NCBI GenBank assembly: GCA_028023455.1
Contig: JAQFVV010000072.1
Span: forward strand, 4,484,501-4,548,500
Length of the DNA: 64,000 nt
Direction of reading: 5' to 3'
From: Epiperipatus broadwayi
Taxonomy: Eukaryota > Onychophora > Udeonychophora > Euonychophora > Peripatidae
In this document: in pieces, positions 11,273-22,310 of the stretch
How positions within the stretch are numbered: position 1 is the first letter of the stretch
Layout: each line of letters starts with the position of its first letter
The notes under the pieces: generated by a model
Told to the model about the DNA's origin: nothing
The model's database searches: none
What the model saw: the letters and a program-made list of their open reading frames with translations, nothing else
Translations under genes and position numbers: made by a program

Positions 11273-11318
11273 TGTGGGATTAATCAAGCTGTGGAAGAAG
11301 AAGAAGAAGATTACCATT

Positions 11319-12734
11319 AATTCAAATCCATTTTTTTCTTCCCATATGTAATATTGTAGATATACTCTATCTTTGATTTCACTTTACACATATTAAACAT
11401 ATAAATAAAAACTCATAAACAAGTATAAATAAAAAAAGGCAAATAAATCCCCAAATGAATTTTTGGTTAAACCAGCATTCTTCAGTTTCAATCATAACTA
11501 CTGTCCTATTTTATATAATGTGAGATCAAACACTAGGTCAACTGAAACATGTTAGTTCAGCCAGTAACTCATTTTATATGCTTTTTTTAAGTATGTGTTA
11601 TGAAATAGAAGCATATTCTTATAACTTCATGTAGATACAATGTCACATCTCACCTTGCCTTCAGAAATGGACTAATCCACATTCATTCTTTATCTGATCA
11701 GATTAAGCAATCATTGTCACTAACCAATGAGCAAAACAGATATATAAAAATCAGTCAACGGTTAGTATGGACCAACAGGGAGTAATGCTGTCCAAACCCA
11801 ATTGATTCCAGTGATGTTAGGGATCTGAAAATAAATAGTTAGATTTTTTGGAGGTAAGCCAGAGAATGTCTGTCTAACCTAAGTAACGGTACACATTCTG
11901 AATTGAAACCACTACTAACAGTGAGCATTTCCATTATAGCCATTATGCTATCAGTCTATGTAGTGAGACAAGTTCATAATAGGACTGGAAGCTGCTAAGA
12001 CCAGAATCAACTTGAGGCAAGATATGTTGCACAGCCTGAAGAGTCTTTGGACAAACCCACAAGGCAGATGTGTTACATACAGCTGGATTCAGGTCCTTCA
12101 GACATAACCAGTCCTGCATTAATTGAGATTATTTACAAGGTAGTATATTCATTGATTGTATATTACGTAAATATATTTAATCCTAATAAATCATATAAAT
12201 TAAACTTCAGGTGTTCATATTTTTGTTACTGTTGGTTTGAGTCTGCAATCCAAACCAAACACAACAGAATTGGTGCGAAGACATAATGTTTCTGAGTAAT
12301 ACGGCAATGGTATTTTTTTTGTGAAGGATTAAATTCTGATTTACAAAATGTTGACTTAATTGCAGAAGTTTATTTAAGCAATCCAAAAATGTCTAGATGT
12401 GTTGTTAAATATTGTTTAAATTCAGAGGAATTTCATAGCAGGGTACAAGAAGTGTTTAAATGGTACAAATACTATTAAGATCAGGATCATTTTGTACTGA
12501 GTGGCCCTTAGTGGTCCAATTTAGAGGGTGGCAGATTTACAGAAACAAATTTAAAAAAATATTTTTATAGAAATCCTACATGTACGATTTCTAAATTTAA
12601 CAGTACCATTACATATTATTCTATTATTGCCACTAACATTTTTTTCAGTGAAAAATCTCTAAATTAAAATTAATAAAAAAAATATTTACATTAAGCATGG
12701 CCCAAATGAAATCTGTCAATAATGAATTTAATAT
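11319..12734. other. Intergenic, no gene recognised
   Basis: Moderately AT-rich. Short open frames here have no recognisable domain, and no repeat family from this window matches. Confidence 0.5.
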
Positions 12735-13190
12735 TTCTGTAGTACAGAAATATTATTCATTACTGGATAACTTTTTAGTCTAATAAAGAATTAATAAATA
12801 TTATTAATACACTTTTATTAAGTGATTTGTGTCAAAGTTGTGAGGACCACACAGTTGACATCAATTAAACTAGTAATTTGCTATGTCTCTCTCTCTCTAT
12901 ATATATATACACATACAGAACAATGATATAGATATGTGTCAGAGATTGTGATCTGGGCCAACTAATGAGTACTGACTCAGCATGAAATGTGCATCATGGA
13001 GATCATAGATCTTTTTTACATGTCTTTGGACAGATGCTTATGAGTAAATCTTTCCACAAGATGTTAAAAGTGGATAGAAACCAATCCTAGGTACCTTGCA
13101 TGAGAATGGTGAATGAAAATTATACTAGAGAAATATCATTCATTATTGGACAATCTCTAACCTAATGACTGACTAACAAAAAATATTAAA
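12735..13190 (+). repeat. Hammerhead repeat, subfamily B, more than one unit
   Basis: Plus-strand relative of the minus-strand tandem array at 17441-18010. The segment near 12750-12790 ('attattcattactgga', 'gtctaataaa') recurs in diverged form near 13130-13170, so slightly more than one head-to-tail unit of about 375 bp is present. The ribozyme block at 12945-13006 keeps stem II, GAAA and an ATG/CAT stem III with an AUC triplet. Its core reads CTAATGA instead of CTGATGA, so it is probably inactive. Confidence 0.6.
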
Positions 13191-13552
13191 TCTGCCAATG
13201 TTTAGATTTAGATGATATTCTGAAAGAATTTTTATACATGAAAGTGAGAACAATAAATTTGTACGCATGGCCTCAATCTCTGTTTTTATACTGGTCTAAA
13301 TCAAATGATTTCATTGGTCAATACTGCTTGTAACAATCTGCTAATTTATATAGCTACATCAATATCATTTTTTAAAATTAAGTTTTAAAACTATGAGTCA
13401 TCAATTATTAAATATCAAATTATTTAATACCTTAAATATTAAATATTTTTATCTAAAATATTAAATATCCTTATTAAAACAATTTTTAATATTTTAATAA
13501 CCTAAAATTCATTTAAAATAAAATACCATACCTAAATAAAATAACAATAATT

Positions 13553-14240
13553 GGTACTAGTATCATTGACAGTACAGGGCACTGGATGGCACTGTTGCTA
13601 CACAAAAACAGTTAAATATAATGTTACTGGGCCATGACCTTTTAATAACAAACTGACCTTTTTTAATAAGTAAATAGTAAATAACATCATTTTTTCTTAA
13701 TTGAGATAAATAATCCAACAAGTATATGCATTCATTTGAAGCTTTTTTTAATTTACAAAAACTAGTGGTCTTTTGCAAACCACATTAGGCATTTCTGGTA
13801 ATATACGCATTAATTTGAAGAAATTTTATTTACAAAAACAAACAATCACTGTCTACTTGCCAGGTTTTTTTTAAATGGAATTTGCCACTTTAGGCATTTG
13901 TGTTAGAATTTTTTTTTTAAATATATTATTTAGAATACAACAACTTTTTAGATGAAAATTAAAACAATAAAACAATATCAGTAGTATGGCTGTTTGCTTT
14001 TTCTTCTATCACAAAGTCATCTCTAAATATTTCATTGACTTAAAATCTACATACCCTCAAATTATACAATAGCGCAGGCTCAATACCGATCATTTGGAGA
14101 GTAAGAACAGATTACACTAGCCAAGTGAGAATTGCAAGAAATTAGCATAACATACTAAAGCCTTGTAAATGGTATATTTAACTGTTTATGGCTAGTAACA
14201 GCACCATCTAGCACCCTGTACCATCAATGGTACTAGCACC
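13553..14240. mobile_element. Non-autonomous TIR element, hAT-like by TSD size
   Basis: Terminal inverted repeats of about 68 bp: 13553-13620 starts 'ggtactagtatcattga' and its diverged inverse ends at 14240. Outside, 'caataatt' and 'taataatt' match at 7 of 8 positions, compatible with the 8-bp duplication of hAT transposons. The interior holds two imperfect direct repeats (about 13728-13795 and 13811-13900, sharing 'taggcattt'). No transposase is encoded. Confidence 0.55.
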
Positions 14241-15009
14241 TAATAATTTTATTCATTACTTTTTTAATATTATCTTTATACTGAATATTTGCTATACTTT
14301 ATTATGTATCAAATTTTTGTTAACAAGCTAAAATTAGTTTTCTTTTCCTAACTTTCTGAAAGCACGCATATTCACACAATTACCTAATCATGTGATACTT
14401 CCAGCACCTTTTATACTAATTTTAAATTAATGTATCATTTTAAATAGTATTTTAAACAAAATAATTTCCTTAAACATATAATATAAAATATTTACCACTA
14501 TAATTAAGCTATTCTACCATTAAAGTATCTTTTAAATATAATAAATAAAAATTAATATTATCTTTTAAATAATTTATTGCATCATTTTATATTCAATCCC
14601 TCTTACAATGAATTCAAATTATCTAATATATCTTTGTAGACTCCTATCAACTGAGTTTGAACCTCTACTACCTATAATATCACAAATTATATGCTAAAAA
14701 TAATCTAAATTTAAATTTTTTAAAAATATAACTACTTTTCCAACTCTATCTAATTGTCTGTATTTATTGTAAAGGGTACAATATATATATATACTTAATT
14801 ATATCTCTCTCTTTTCGTGTCATTGATTATTCAAAATAATTCCGAAGGAATGACAAAAAAACTTTATATTCAAGTAACATAAATTCACGAAATGGTCCTG
14901 ATTAAGATAACTATAATAACAACAAAATTATTAAGCATTGCGGAAAGAATAATTTACGGACATTTTGTGTGCAGAAGGTATATTCTATATAGGGTATATG
15001 AGCACAGAT
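14241..15009. other. AT-rich intergenic, nothing recognised
   Basis: Low-complexity AT-rich sequence without ORF, repeat-family match or RNA signature. Confidence 0.55.
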
Positions 15010-15260
15010 TTTCAATTTGATTGACGGTTGAAGAGTTGGAGTGTGGAGTAGATTGAAGCATGTCCATTAAAGTATGAGCTTTGGCTATCTTAATATATAT
15101 ATATCTCAGCACTTATAACATATATGTGTAGAAATGGTAATCTGGACCAACTGATGATTGCTGGTTTAGCATGAAACATATGTGTTCAAGTGTATCAGTG
15201 TTATGAGATAGTGTGGAGAATGGTGGGTCATGTGAAAGTCTATGCTCATATATCCTATAT
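15010..15260 (+). repeat. Hammerhead repeat, subfamily A, partly decayed
   Basis: Carries the subfamily A 5' phrase ('gaagagttggagtg'), then the ribozyme block at 15138-15190 with CTGATGA (15151-15157), a stem II hairpin and GAAA (15173-15176). Past GAAA the stem III and stem I partner sequences have diverged ('catatgtgttcaag'), so folding is doubtful. Confidence 0.6.
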
Positions 15261-16145
15261 ATTACATATATAGACGCAGGTATATAATAAGCATGTGTGT
15301 TTCAGTTATTGAAGGTATACTATATATAATAAAAATTAATAATTTGAAAATAAATAACATTATAGACAACTCTACAAATATTCCAACTAACTTGCTTTTA
15401 CGAAAGATTTGATTTTGATATATATAAAATACATTTTTGAAAATCTTTTAAAACATTTTAAAATATAATTCTCTTTAAGCTGTATATGGATTTAAGTTTT
15501 TTCATTATTTGAAACAAGAGATCCTCTTTAATTTTAAATTTAGCAAAAATCACATATTTCCATTCATCGTCTAATGGATCTAACCATGAGAATTAAGAGA
15601 GCTTACGGTATACATAATTCATTATTTCAATTTGTGTTTAAAAAGCTAAAGAATTTACTGTAATAAATAATTCACTAATGGTTTGATTTTCTTTTTAAGT
15701 ATTTTTTTCACCTTGGAACTAAATATATGTATTTTTATAATATCATTTTTCCTAATAAAAGATTAAAAGCATCCGCAATATACCAGGACAAATTTACTAC
15801 AAAATTTTTGACGAATTTAGTCTTATTTAAATTTAACTACTACACGATTTAAAAACAAAAGAACAATAAATGTTATTTCACAATTAATTACTTTTAAAAT
15901 TAAACGATCAATCTTAAAAAAATAATTATAATTTAAATGCTATTCGGTTTATTTGATCTATTCATATGTACATTATGAAAATATACTTACAGAGCTATAA
16001 TAATATTTAAATACAAGTATATGGTGTATACAGAACTTAATGTAATTAGAAGGGATTTCAGACTTTCAAGCTTTCTATATCTATCATCTATCCACTCCAA
16101 TTATACAACTGATAAACATGACTACATAATGTTAAAAAGATAAAT

Positions 16146-16204
16146 GATCTCCATTATACCTATTTCGTGCTGATCCAGCAGTCATCAGTTGATCCAGAAT
16201 ATGA
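16146..16204 (-). ncRNA. Hammerhead ribozyme motif, minus strand
   Basis: On the minus strand: CTGATGA, a six-pair stem II closed around 'gat', GAAA, then an ATA/TAT minimal stem III. Stem I is weaker than in the 577 copy, because the base after the cleavage position does not pair. All invariant core bases are present. Confidence 0.6.
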
Positions 16205-16261
16205 ATCTCCCATATATATATATAGCAAATCTTCAAACTTTAATGGGTGGGCCTCAATCTT

Positions 16262-16317
16262 CTCTACCTCTAACTGATGAGTGCTGGATCAGCGCGAAAT
16301 ATGTATATTGGAGATCA
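16262..16317 (+). ncRNA. Hammerhead ribozyme motif, plus strand
   Basis: CTGATGA at 16274-16280, stem II hairpin, GAAA at 16296-16299, minimal stem III with a UAUA cleavage context, and TTGG pairing with CTAA as stem I through one G-U pair. The core is intact; the outer stem I helix is weaker than in the family consensus. Confidence 0.62.
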
Positions 16318-17567
16318 TTTATTTTTTCACATGTATGTGGTCACGTGTATCAGTTGTATAAGTGGAGGGATAAATATATGGAGTCTGGGTTCAAAGCCTT
16401 TCTAATTATAGAGCTATAGATGAAGTGGCGATAGACTTACCTTTGGGCACAAATTAACTATTACTTTGCATAGTAGATCATTTTAGATAGGCCTTTTAAA
16501 TAATTTTTAAAAGCATAGTTTTTAAAGCTTGCCTTAAAAATCAAGATTGATTGGCCTGATCCCATGCATGTAGTAATTAATGGTAGCATTGTAGTACAGG
16601 AAAAAAAACCAAGTAAATAATGAAATAACTACTTTTAGCTCCTCATAGTCTCTCGCGAAGTGGAGAAGATATTTAAGTGCTTTTTATGACCTGTTGTTAC
16701 CGCACTGAAACGAATTATATTTTAATAATTAATGGAACACTATAGAATAATATGTTATTAAATCAATTTTCTCAAATTTGTAGTCGTCTTTTTTATCTCT
16801 ATCATTAATTATTATATATAATACTTGCTGTTATCTACGCATATAAATTAGAAAAAAATATAGCATGAAATATGTAGTCATGGTGTGATTCAGAGAAGAA
16901 AAATATAGATTTATAGGTCTGGATTAAACTTGGTGGCCTTTATCCTCCAGTTGTCAATAAGAATTAAAAATGATGATGATGAAATAATATGTTTGCCATT
17001 AATTTATTATTCACTGATTAGATGAATGCTTACATTAATAGCAAAGAATTCATAAAGAAGTTTACTTCTGAATAATATAAAGAGGACAATAAATATACTG
17101 GAAGAGAAAAGTTTTTAAAAAAGTTAATAAATAGTGAATTTATTTTTATTATTTCTATATATTTATTCAAGAAATGATATATATATAGAGAGAGAGAAAG
17201 AATATGTTATAGTAAAAGAAAATAGATAAGTAGCGTTATGGAAAACGAATATAAAACATAAAAAATGAAAGCATATTAAATAATACCATGGGGTGTTCAT
17301 TATTATTTGGGTAATAACAGGCATTTTGAATATTTTAAAAAGGATACATTGGGACAAAAATGTGAACTGTAGATGTGATTTAAGAATATAGAGTGTTCAT
17401 TTTTGGAATGTACAATGTTGAAATAGGAATAAAATAATAAATAATATTTCTGTAGTATAATTTTTACTATGCCACTCTCATGCATGATAGGGACTGGCTT
17501 TTTGTCTGCTTTTAACACCTTGTGGAAGGGTGTAATAATAAACATATGATCAAAGACATGAAAATAT

Positions 17568-17625
17568 TGTATGATCCCCAAAATACACATTTCATGCTGA
17601 ATCAGCATTCGTCAGATCATATTTT
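17568..17625 (-). ncRNA. Hammerhead ribozyme motif with CUGACGA core
   Basis: Minus strand: CTGACGA (plus coordinates 17609-17615; position 7 is variable in hammerheads), a perfect six-pair stem II (ATGCTG/CAGCAT), and GAAA (17590-17593). Compared with the sister unit, the stem I segment before the core is shortened, so stem I would have to form through ATGAT/ATCAT farther out. Possibly impaired. Confidence 0.55.
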
Positions 17626-17921
17626 CTTACATATATCTTTATCAATGTTCAGTATACATAGATAGGAAATTACTACAGTTTAATTAATGTGTCAAATTTA
17701 TTGCCCTCACATGTTTGACACAAATACATGACAGAAATATATTAATAATTTTTAGTGGTCATTTATTAGACTAGATATTATCTATTTTATGAATAATATT
17801 TTTGTAGTATAATTTTCACTATACTACTATGACACACGGTAGGGAATGATTTCTATCCACTTTAAACCTTTTGGAAGAGTGTAATCATAAATACACAACC
17901 CAAAGACATATGAAAAAGATA

Positions 17922-17983
17922 TCTGATCCCCAAGATGCACCTTTCGTGCTGAACCAACACTCATCAGATGGCCCAAATCGCAG
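17922..17983 (-). ncRNA. Hammerhead ribozyme motif in second tandem unit
   Basis: Minus strand: CTGATGA (17961-17967), stem II (gtgttg against cagcac with G-U pairs), GAAA (17942-17945), a weak stem III with an AUC triplet, and TTGGGGATC that can pair with upstream GAT and CCA segments as an interrupted stem I. Confidence 0.58.
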
Positions 17984-18010
17984 TCTCTTACACAAATCTT
18001 TATATTGTTT

Positions 18011-18939
18011 AGTATAAAATAAGTTGTATAAGGAATAAGAAAAAACCTAAAAATGAAAAAGATAGACATGTTAAATTTTATGTATTCATAATAATAATGA
18101 GGAGAGTGATGAAATAATATTGAAACTAATGAAAATATTCTTATTGAAAGAGAATAGTGTAAAAAATCAAATGTTTTACAGTTTGGTAGTTCATAAAATG
18201 TTTGAGCATTGGAAGTGGCAAGTTGTGATGCAACCCATGAACCTTAAATTCTAAAATCTGCAAAATATAATATAGCAGTAGATAAATGGGCTTTTGAATT
18301 TATGATCTATGTATAATGTCTCTAGTTCTATTAATTCTGATTACTTAGATTTCCTTTGAAGTCCTGATCAAAAAAACATTTGAATATGGGATAGGAGAAG
18401 AAAATATAATGCATCAGTAATGGTAGTATGAATAGATAATATTATATAGTAGGAGGATTATAGACAAGGAAAAAAATAGGTTTCAAAAGTGTAAAAAATG
18501 TTTCAAAGAGGGGGGGATATTTAACTTGCGTATTAGATTTTCTAGGCCAAAAAATTTTGTGTCTATCTATGGAGATTTTTTAGCATGACATCAAGACAGA
18601 CAGACCTTGGAAAGGAATCATGTGGTTGTGTTTTAAATAATATATTAAAGATGAAGGATACAGAAATAATTTAAAAATAATACATTTTTTTTAAAAAAAA
18701 AATTAATATAAATTTTAGTAATATAAAGTTTGTTTATGAGATATTTAATGTTATTTATTTTGAAATTTAAATACAATTAAAATTAAGTGTTTAGTTATAT
18801 AAAATGTGATATATATAGTTAATATGGATTGAATTAAATTATTTAAATTATATTTTTTATAGATTTGTTATATTTAAAATTGTTGCATTATTTGTTCAAT
18901 TTTTAAATTTTATCTTTCTTATTGCATTGCCAAATCCAT
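18011..18939. other. AT-rich intergenic, nothing recognised
   Basis: No domain-bearing ORF and no repeat match. Short runs of A, T and G only. Confidence 0.5.
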
Positions 18940-19195
18940 ATAACATTAATATCATTTATGTTAAATATTACTTTTTACAATGCTTTTTTACAATCCACTA
19001 TTGACAGTTTCGATTGCCTAGCAATCTTCTTCAGAACTATAACAAACACAACACAAATGCATGGAAATATATATGAAGTTTGTATTTTCTATAGTTTTGA
19101 AGAAGATTGATGAGGCAATCTTAACCATCAATAGTGGGTTGTAAAAATCATTATAAAAAGTAATAAAGAATATAAATGTTATTAATATTACATCA
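18940..19195. repeat. Imperfect inverted repeat, about 100-bp arms
   Basis: Arms about 18940-19039 and 19092-19195. Shared inverted phrases are 'tccactattga' with 'tcaatagtgg', and 'caatcttcttca' with 'tgaagaagattg'. The spacer is about 50 bp. Probably a small foldback element; it is followed 60 bp later by the much more perfect palindrome at 19259. Confidence 0.6.
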
Positions 19196-19258
19196 ATTTG
19201 TTAAACTGAGATATTCATCTACTGTCAGCTATTTTTGAAAGGATGAATTAGAAAAGCA

Positions 19259-19551
19259 TTGCATTGTGTATAGTACATAGAATAATTTGTTATTATTGCT
19301 TATTTATATTATTAGTATTAATATATTGAATATGTAGTGATGGTAATATACATTTTTTTTGAAAATTAATGTTTGAGATTCATAAAAACAAAAATTCTAC
19401 TTATGTACAAATAAAATCAACATCAAGAACAAAAACAAACATTAATTTTCAAAAAAATGTATATTACCATCACTACATATTCAATATATTAATACTAATA
19501 ATATAAATAAGCAATAATAACAAATTATTCTATGTACTATACACAATGCAA
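19259..19551. repeat. Near-perfect palindrome, 116-bp arms, 60-bp loop
   Basis: Arms 19259-19375 and 19436-19551 are reverse complements with a single 1-bp length difference in a T run (eight against seven). Such identity indicates a very recent origin or gene conversion between arms. The loop (19376-19435) is A-rich and non-coding. No TSD recognised. Confidence 0.85.
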
Positions 19552-20554
19552 ACGTCTACAATCTAAGAGATAAACTATTGAATTTTTTCTTTAAAAAAAT
19601 TTAAGGAAGGAAAATATTTTTCATACAAATGAGCAAAGTTTCGTATTGTATATGTAAATTGTCTATTGTTTTTTATCTAACACTTGCCGCTAATTTAAAA
19701 AATATGTACCTTTAAATACATAGCTATAAATAATTCAACATATCGTTTAAATATCCCCCTCTCTCTTCCAAAGCAAAAGTAAACGCAAATAAACTGATTA
19801 TTCTATTAGTGAACAGTTATGACTGATTAAGCATCGCTAATATCGCCTTATAAAATAAAAATTAACTCTTTTGTTTGTCATTAGATAATAAAAATTATAA
19901 TTGAAAATTAATAAATCGCTGCCGTATTTTTATTTCCAGAAGGATGTGAAATGATCAATATACAGTTTTATATTTATAAAGTTTAATTTATCTATTATAC
20001 TTTACTTTTATGATTTAATTGTATTTCTAGTTATTTTAAAGTTTTAAGCATAAATGCCAACATTATAACAATATGTTATTAAATTATAAATTCGAATCAT
20101 TTGTAACCGCATTATGAATGGGGGATTTAAAGATACAAATAAAAACTGGTGTTATTATTAAAACAGGACTAGAATTCCAATTACTTTATTAAAGCAGGAG
20201 TTGTTGTTTTTTTTTACATTTTAATAATCATTTTCACTGTAATAAAGATTATTAAATAAAATTCTTATGTATATAAGTGGAAGATAGAGCGATTATTGAA
20301 TTGATGGTAATAAATTAATTATGGTAAAATGATCATTTCTTTCATTCACTGCTTCAAAAGATATCAGTTGAAAATTAATCAAATCTTTCTCATATATATA
20401 TGTGTAACCGATCAAATTATTTTTACAGTAAAATTGTACTCCATAATCTCTAAGTTATCAAACCAATGGAAAAGTTATGATTTGCTTTAACTATATAATT
20501 GTATATTTTATGGATAATCTCTATTCCTTAGGTGAGTTGCGGATTTTAAATACC
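19552..20554. other. AT-rich intergenic, nothing recognised
   Basis: No gene or repeat family recognised; occasional short T and A runs. Confidence 0.5.
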
Positions 20555-20790
20555 TGAACCTCCCCATTAGAAATGATAGGCAACTTTCCTTATAAACGTA
20601 TTGATTGCATATCCATTGATTTCAAAGTTTGAATATATTTGCAATGCCCTATTTCCTCGTTCTGCATCTAGCATTACCGCTATGAATGTGAGGCAAACGG
20701 CCTTGAAAACGCTTAGCGTATAATAATTTATGGAATATTTATAGCTTCTCGTTCAAGTGTTTCATACGCTTTTTAATTTGTATATTATAT
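20555..20790 (+). pseudogene. PLE remnant: endonuclease C-terminus and terminal arm
   Basis: The stretch at 20640-20790 matches the terminal arm of PLE4 in content and order: 'ctatgaatgtgaggcaa', 'aacgcttagc', 'tatagcttctc', 'catacgcttttaatt'. The preceding 80 bases translate to a decayed version of the PLE endonuclease end (pattern G-N-x-x-x-x-R-x-x-x-C-x-x-I). So this is the 3' end of a PLE4-type element; the rest is missing. Confidence 0.5.
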
Positions 20791-21130
20791 GTGTAGTATA
20801 TAAAAATATGTCTATAGCGTTGGGAGTTCATAAGAAGTTTGAATGCCAACCACGCCAAAACGCAAGGGTATATATGGTAATAAACCTTTTAATCTAAATT
20901 ATAAAGACATGTTAATGGATTGGTGCTGGTCGCTATAAATACAAAGCAAACATACAGTTCCTATAGTGTAATGCTATTCTCATGACCTGGGTTCGAATCT
21001 GGGATAAAGAAACTCGAGTCATCTCCATCTCAACTTCTATTATATATGCTTAAAAAATCCCCACTTTCCTTTTTAATTTAATACACTGTATAGGCTTACA
21101 CACACCTGCACATATAATATAATATATAAG

Positions 21131-21487
21131 GGATTCGAACTCAGACCTCCACACGACCCTCAACCCTCCCTGTCATCTCATATTGCTGCCCACCTGATCA
21201 CACACATGTTGAAAAGATAAATAATCACCAATGTGCTATTTCATGCTAAACCAGAAATCATCAGTTGGTCCAGATTACTATCTCCATACTTATATATAAT
21301 CAGTGCTCAGTTTTATATTAAGATAGTCAATCTTCATACTTTAATGGACAGACTTCGAACTACTCCAACTCACAACTCTTCAGCCATCCATTTCATTGAA
21401 AATCTAATGATCGAACGTTCACGGGGTTCAGCAATATGAGATGGCAGGAAGAGTTGAGAGTCGTGTAAAAGTCTGAGTTCGAATCCC
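21131..21487 (-). repeat. Subfamily A hammerhead repeat with inverted ends
   Basis: Minus-strand unit: the box-B-like end lies at 21131-21140, the ribozyme block at 21222-21280 and the unit's 5' phrase near 21355-21400. A 57-60-bp piece of its 3' end (21131-21187) recurs inverted at 21428-21487, including 'gagttcgaatccct'. So the unit is bracketed by inverted repeats, as in the PLEs of this window. The ribozyme has CTGATGA (21258-21264) and GAAA (21239-21242), but stem III is altered. Confidence 0.6.
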
Positions 21488-22144
21488 TTATATATTACAC
21501 TTTTCTTTTTATAAAAACATATATTAATATGAATTATATACAATGTACATTTTTCAATATATGATTATAATAAGAAAATTATTAAGTTTTATTATAATGT
21601 GAATAATTTATGAATTCTGAAATATATATGTATATGTTGACAAAAATATTTCATTAGTGAAAGATACTAAATGTTCTTAAAACTATAAAAGTTTTATTAG
21701 CTTTAATTTTTATAGTTAAACAAATACGTTCTGTCATTAGTTGTATAGCATAGAATATAATCAACATCATGTTTAATAGCCTCTTATATTAATGTTATGA
21801 AAAAATATAATTTTATAAAGCATTTTTGAATGACTTTCCAAGCAGATTTTATTATTGATGCTTGTATAAAATATGTAGTGTATATTTTGTCATTATTCTT
21901 AAGAAGGAACAAAGATACCAAATGATATAAACAGATAGAACTGTTCACACACATAAAACAATTAATTTCATACAGAAATAAAGAATAGAAATATAAATTT
22001 AACATTACCCCACTAAGATATTTTGAGGTAAAGTACTTATATTTAGATTACATTTTTATTTATGTGCAGAGTAAACATTTCTTGCATTTATATTTTGTGT
22101 ATGTGAAAGCTTACATGTTTAGATTTTTGTTTAGCAAAGATTGA

Positions 22145-22310
22145 TTTAATTTCTAGAATATTTATTAAATAATAATTTTTTTATTAATAGACCAATTTAA
22201 AATTAATTGAAATAAATATCTGAAAACTTTAATTTCTAGAATATTTATTAAATAATAATTTTTTTATTAATAGACCAATTTAAAATTAATTGAAATAAAT
22301 ATCTGAAAAC
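22145..22310. repeat. Exact 83-bp tandem duplication
   Basis: 22145-22227 and 22228-22310 appear identical base for base. The AT-rich unit has no coding content. Identity suggests a recent event or polymorphic copy number. Confidence 0.9.

Larger units (their letters stand above)
9000..11309 (+). mobile_element. RTE-type LINE, 5'-truncated, with 9-bp TSD
   Basis: A 2310-bp LINE copy flanked by exact 'attaccatt' at 8991-8999 and 11310-11318. It starts inside the apurinic-like endonuclease domain, runs through the reverse transcriptase and C-terminal tail, and ends after the stop codon with about 20 bases of 3' sequence and a short GAA-repeat tail. Microsatellite rather than poly-A tails, and short 3' UTRs, are typical of RTE-clade LINEs. 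Only one obvious frameshift interrupts the coding region, so it is the youngest-looking LINE in the window. 5' truncation with a TSD is the normal outcome of target-primed reverse transcription. Confidence 0.9.
16045..16415. repeat. Head-to-head pair of subfamily A hammerhead repeats
   Basis: A large imperfect palindrome. The left half (about 16045-16205) is a subfamily A unit on the minus strand and the right half (about 16262-16415) is one on the plus strand. Both halves include the ribozyme, the following 'gatcattta' segment and the outer 'gtataa' region. The centre (16206-16261) holds a TA repeat and a piece of the unit's 5' region in minus orientation. Confidence 0.65.
17441..18010 (-). 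repeat. Head-to-tail tandem of subfamily B hammerhead repeats
   Basis: Two same-orientation units about 352-358 bp apart on the minus strand. 'ataatatttctgtag' at 17441 recurs as 'ataatatttttgtag' at 17793, and the ribozyme at 17568-17625 recurs at 17922-17983. Shared internal phrases include 'gaagggtgtaat' and 'gaagagtgtaat'. Tandem monomers of this size with one type I hammerhead each are the published genomic form of metazoan retrozymes (established knowledge). No protein is encoded. Confidence 0.68.

Noticed and set aside
12047-12286. Plus-strand ORF of 79 codons
   Set aside because: No recognisable domain or signal; length is not significant at this composition.
20931-21010. Possible tRNA gene because of 'gggttcgaatctggg'
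   Set aside because: Only a box-B-like segment; no acceptor stem, D-arm or box A at proper spacing. Probably a repeat 3' end.
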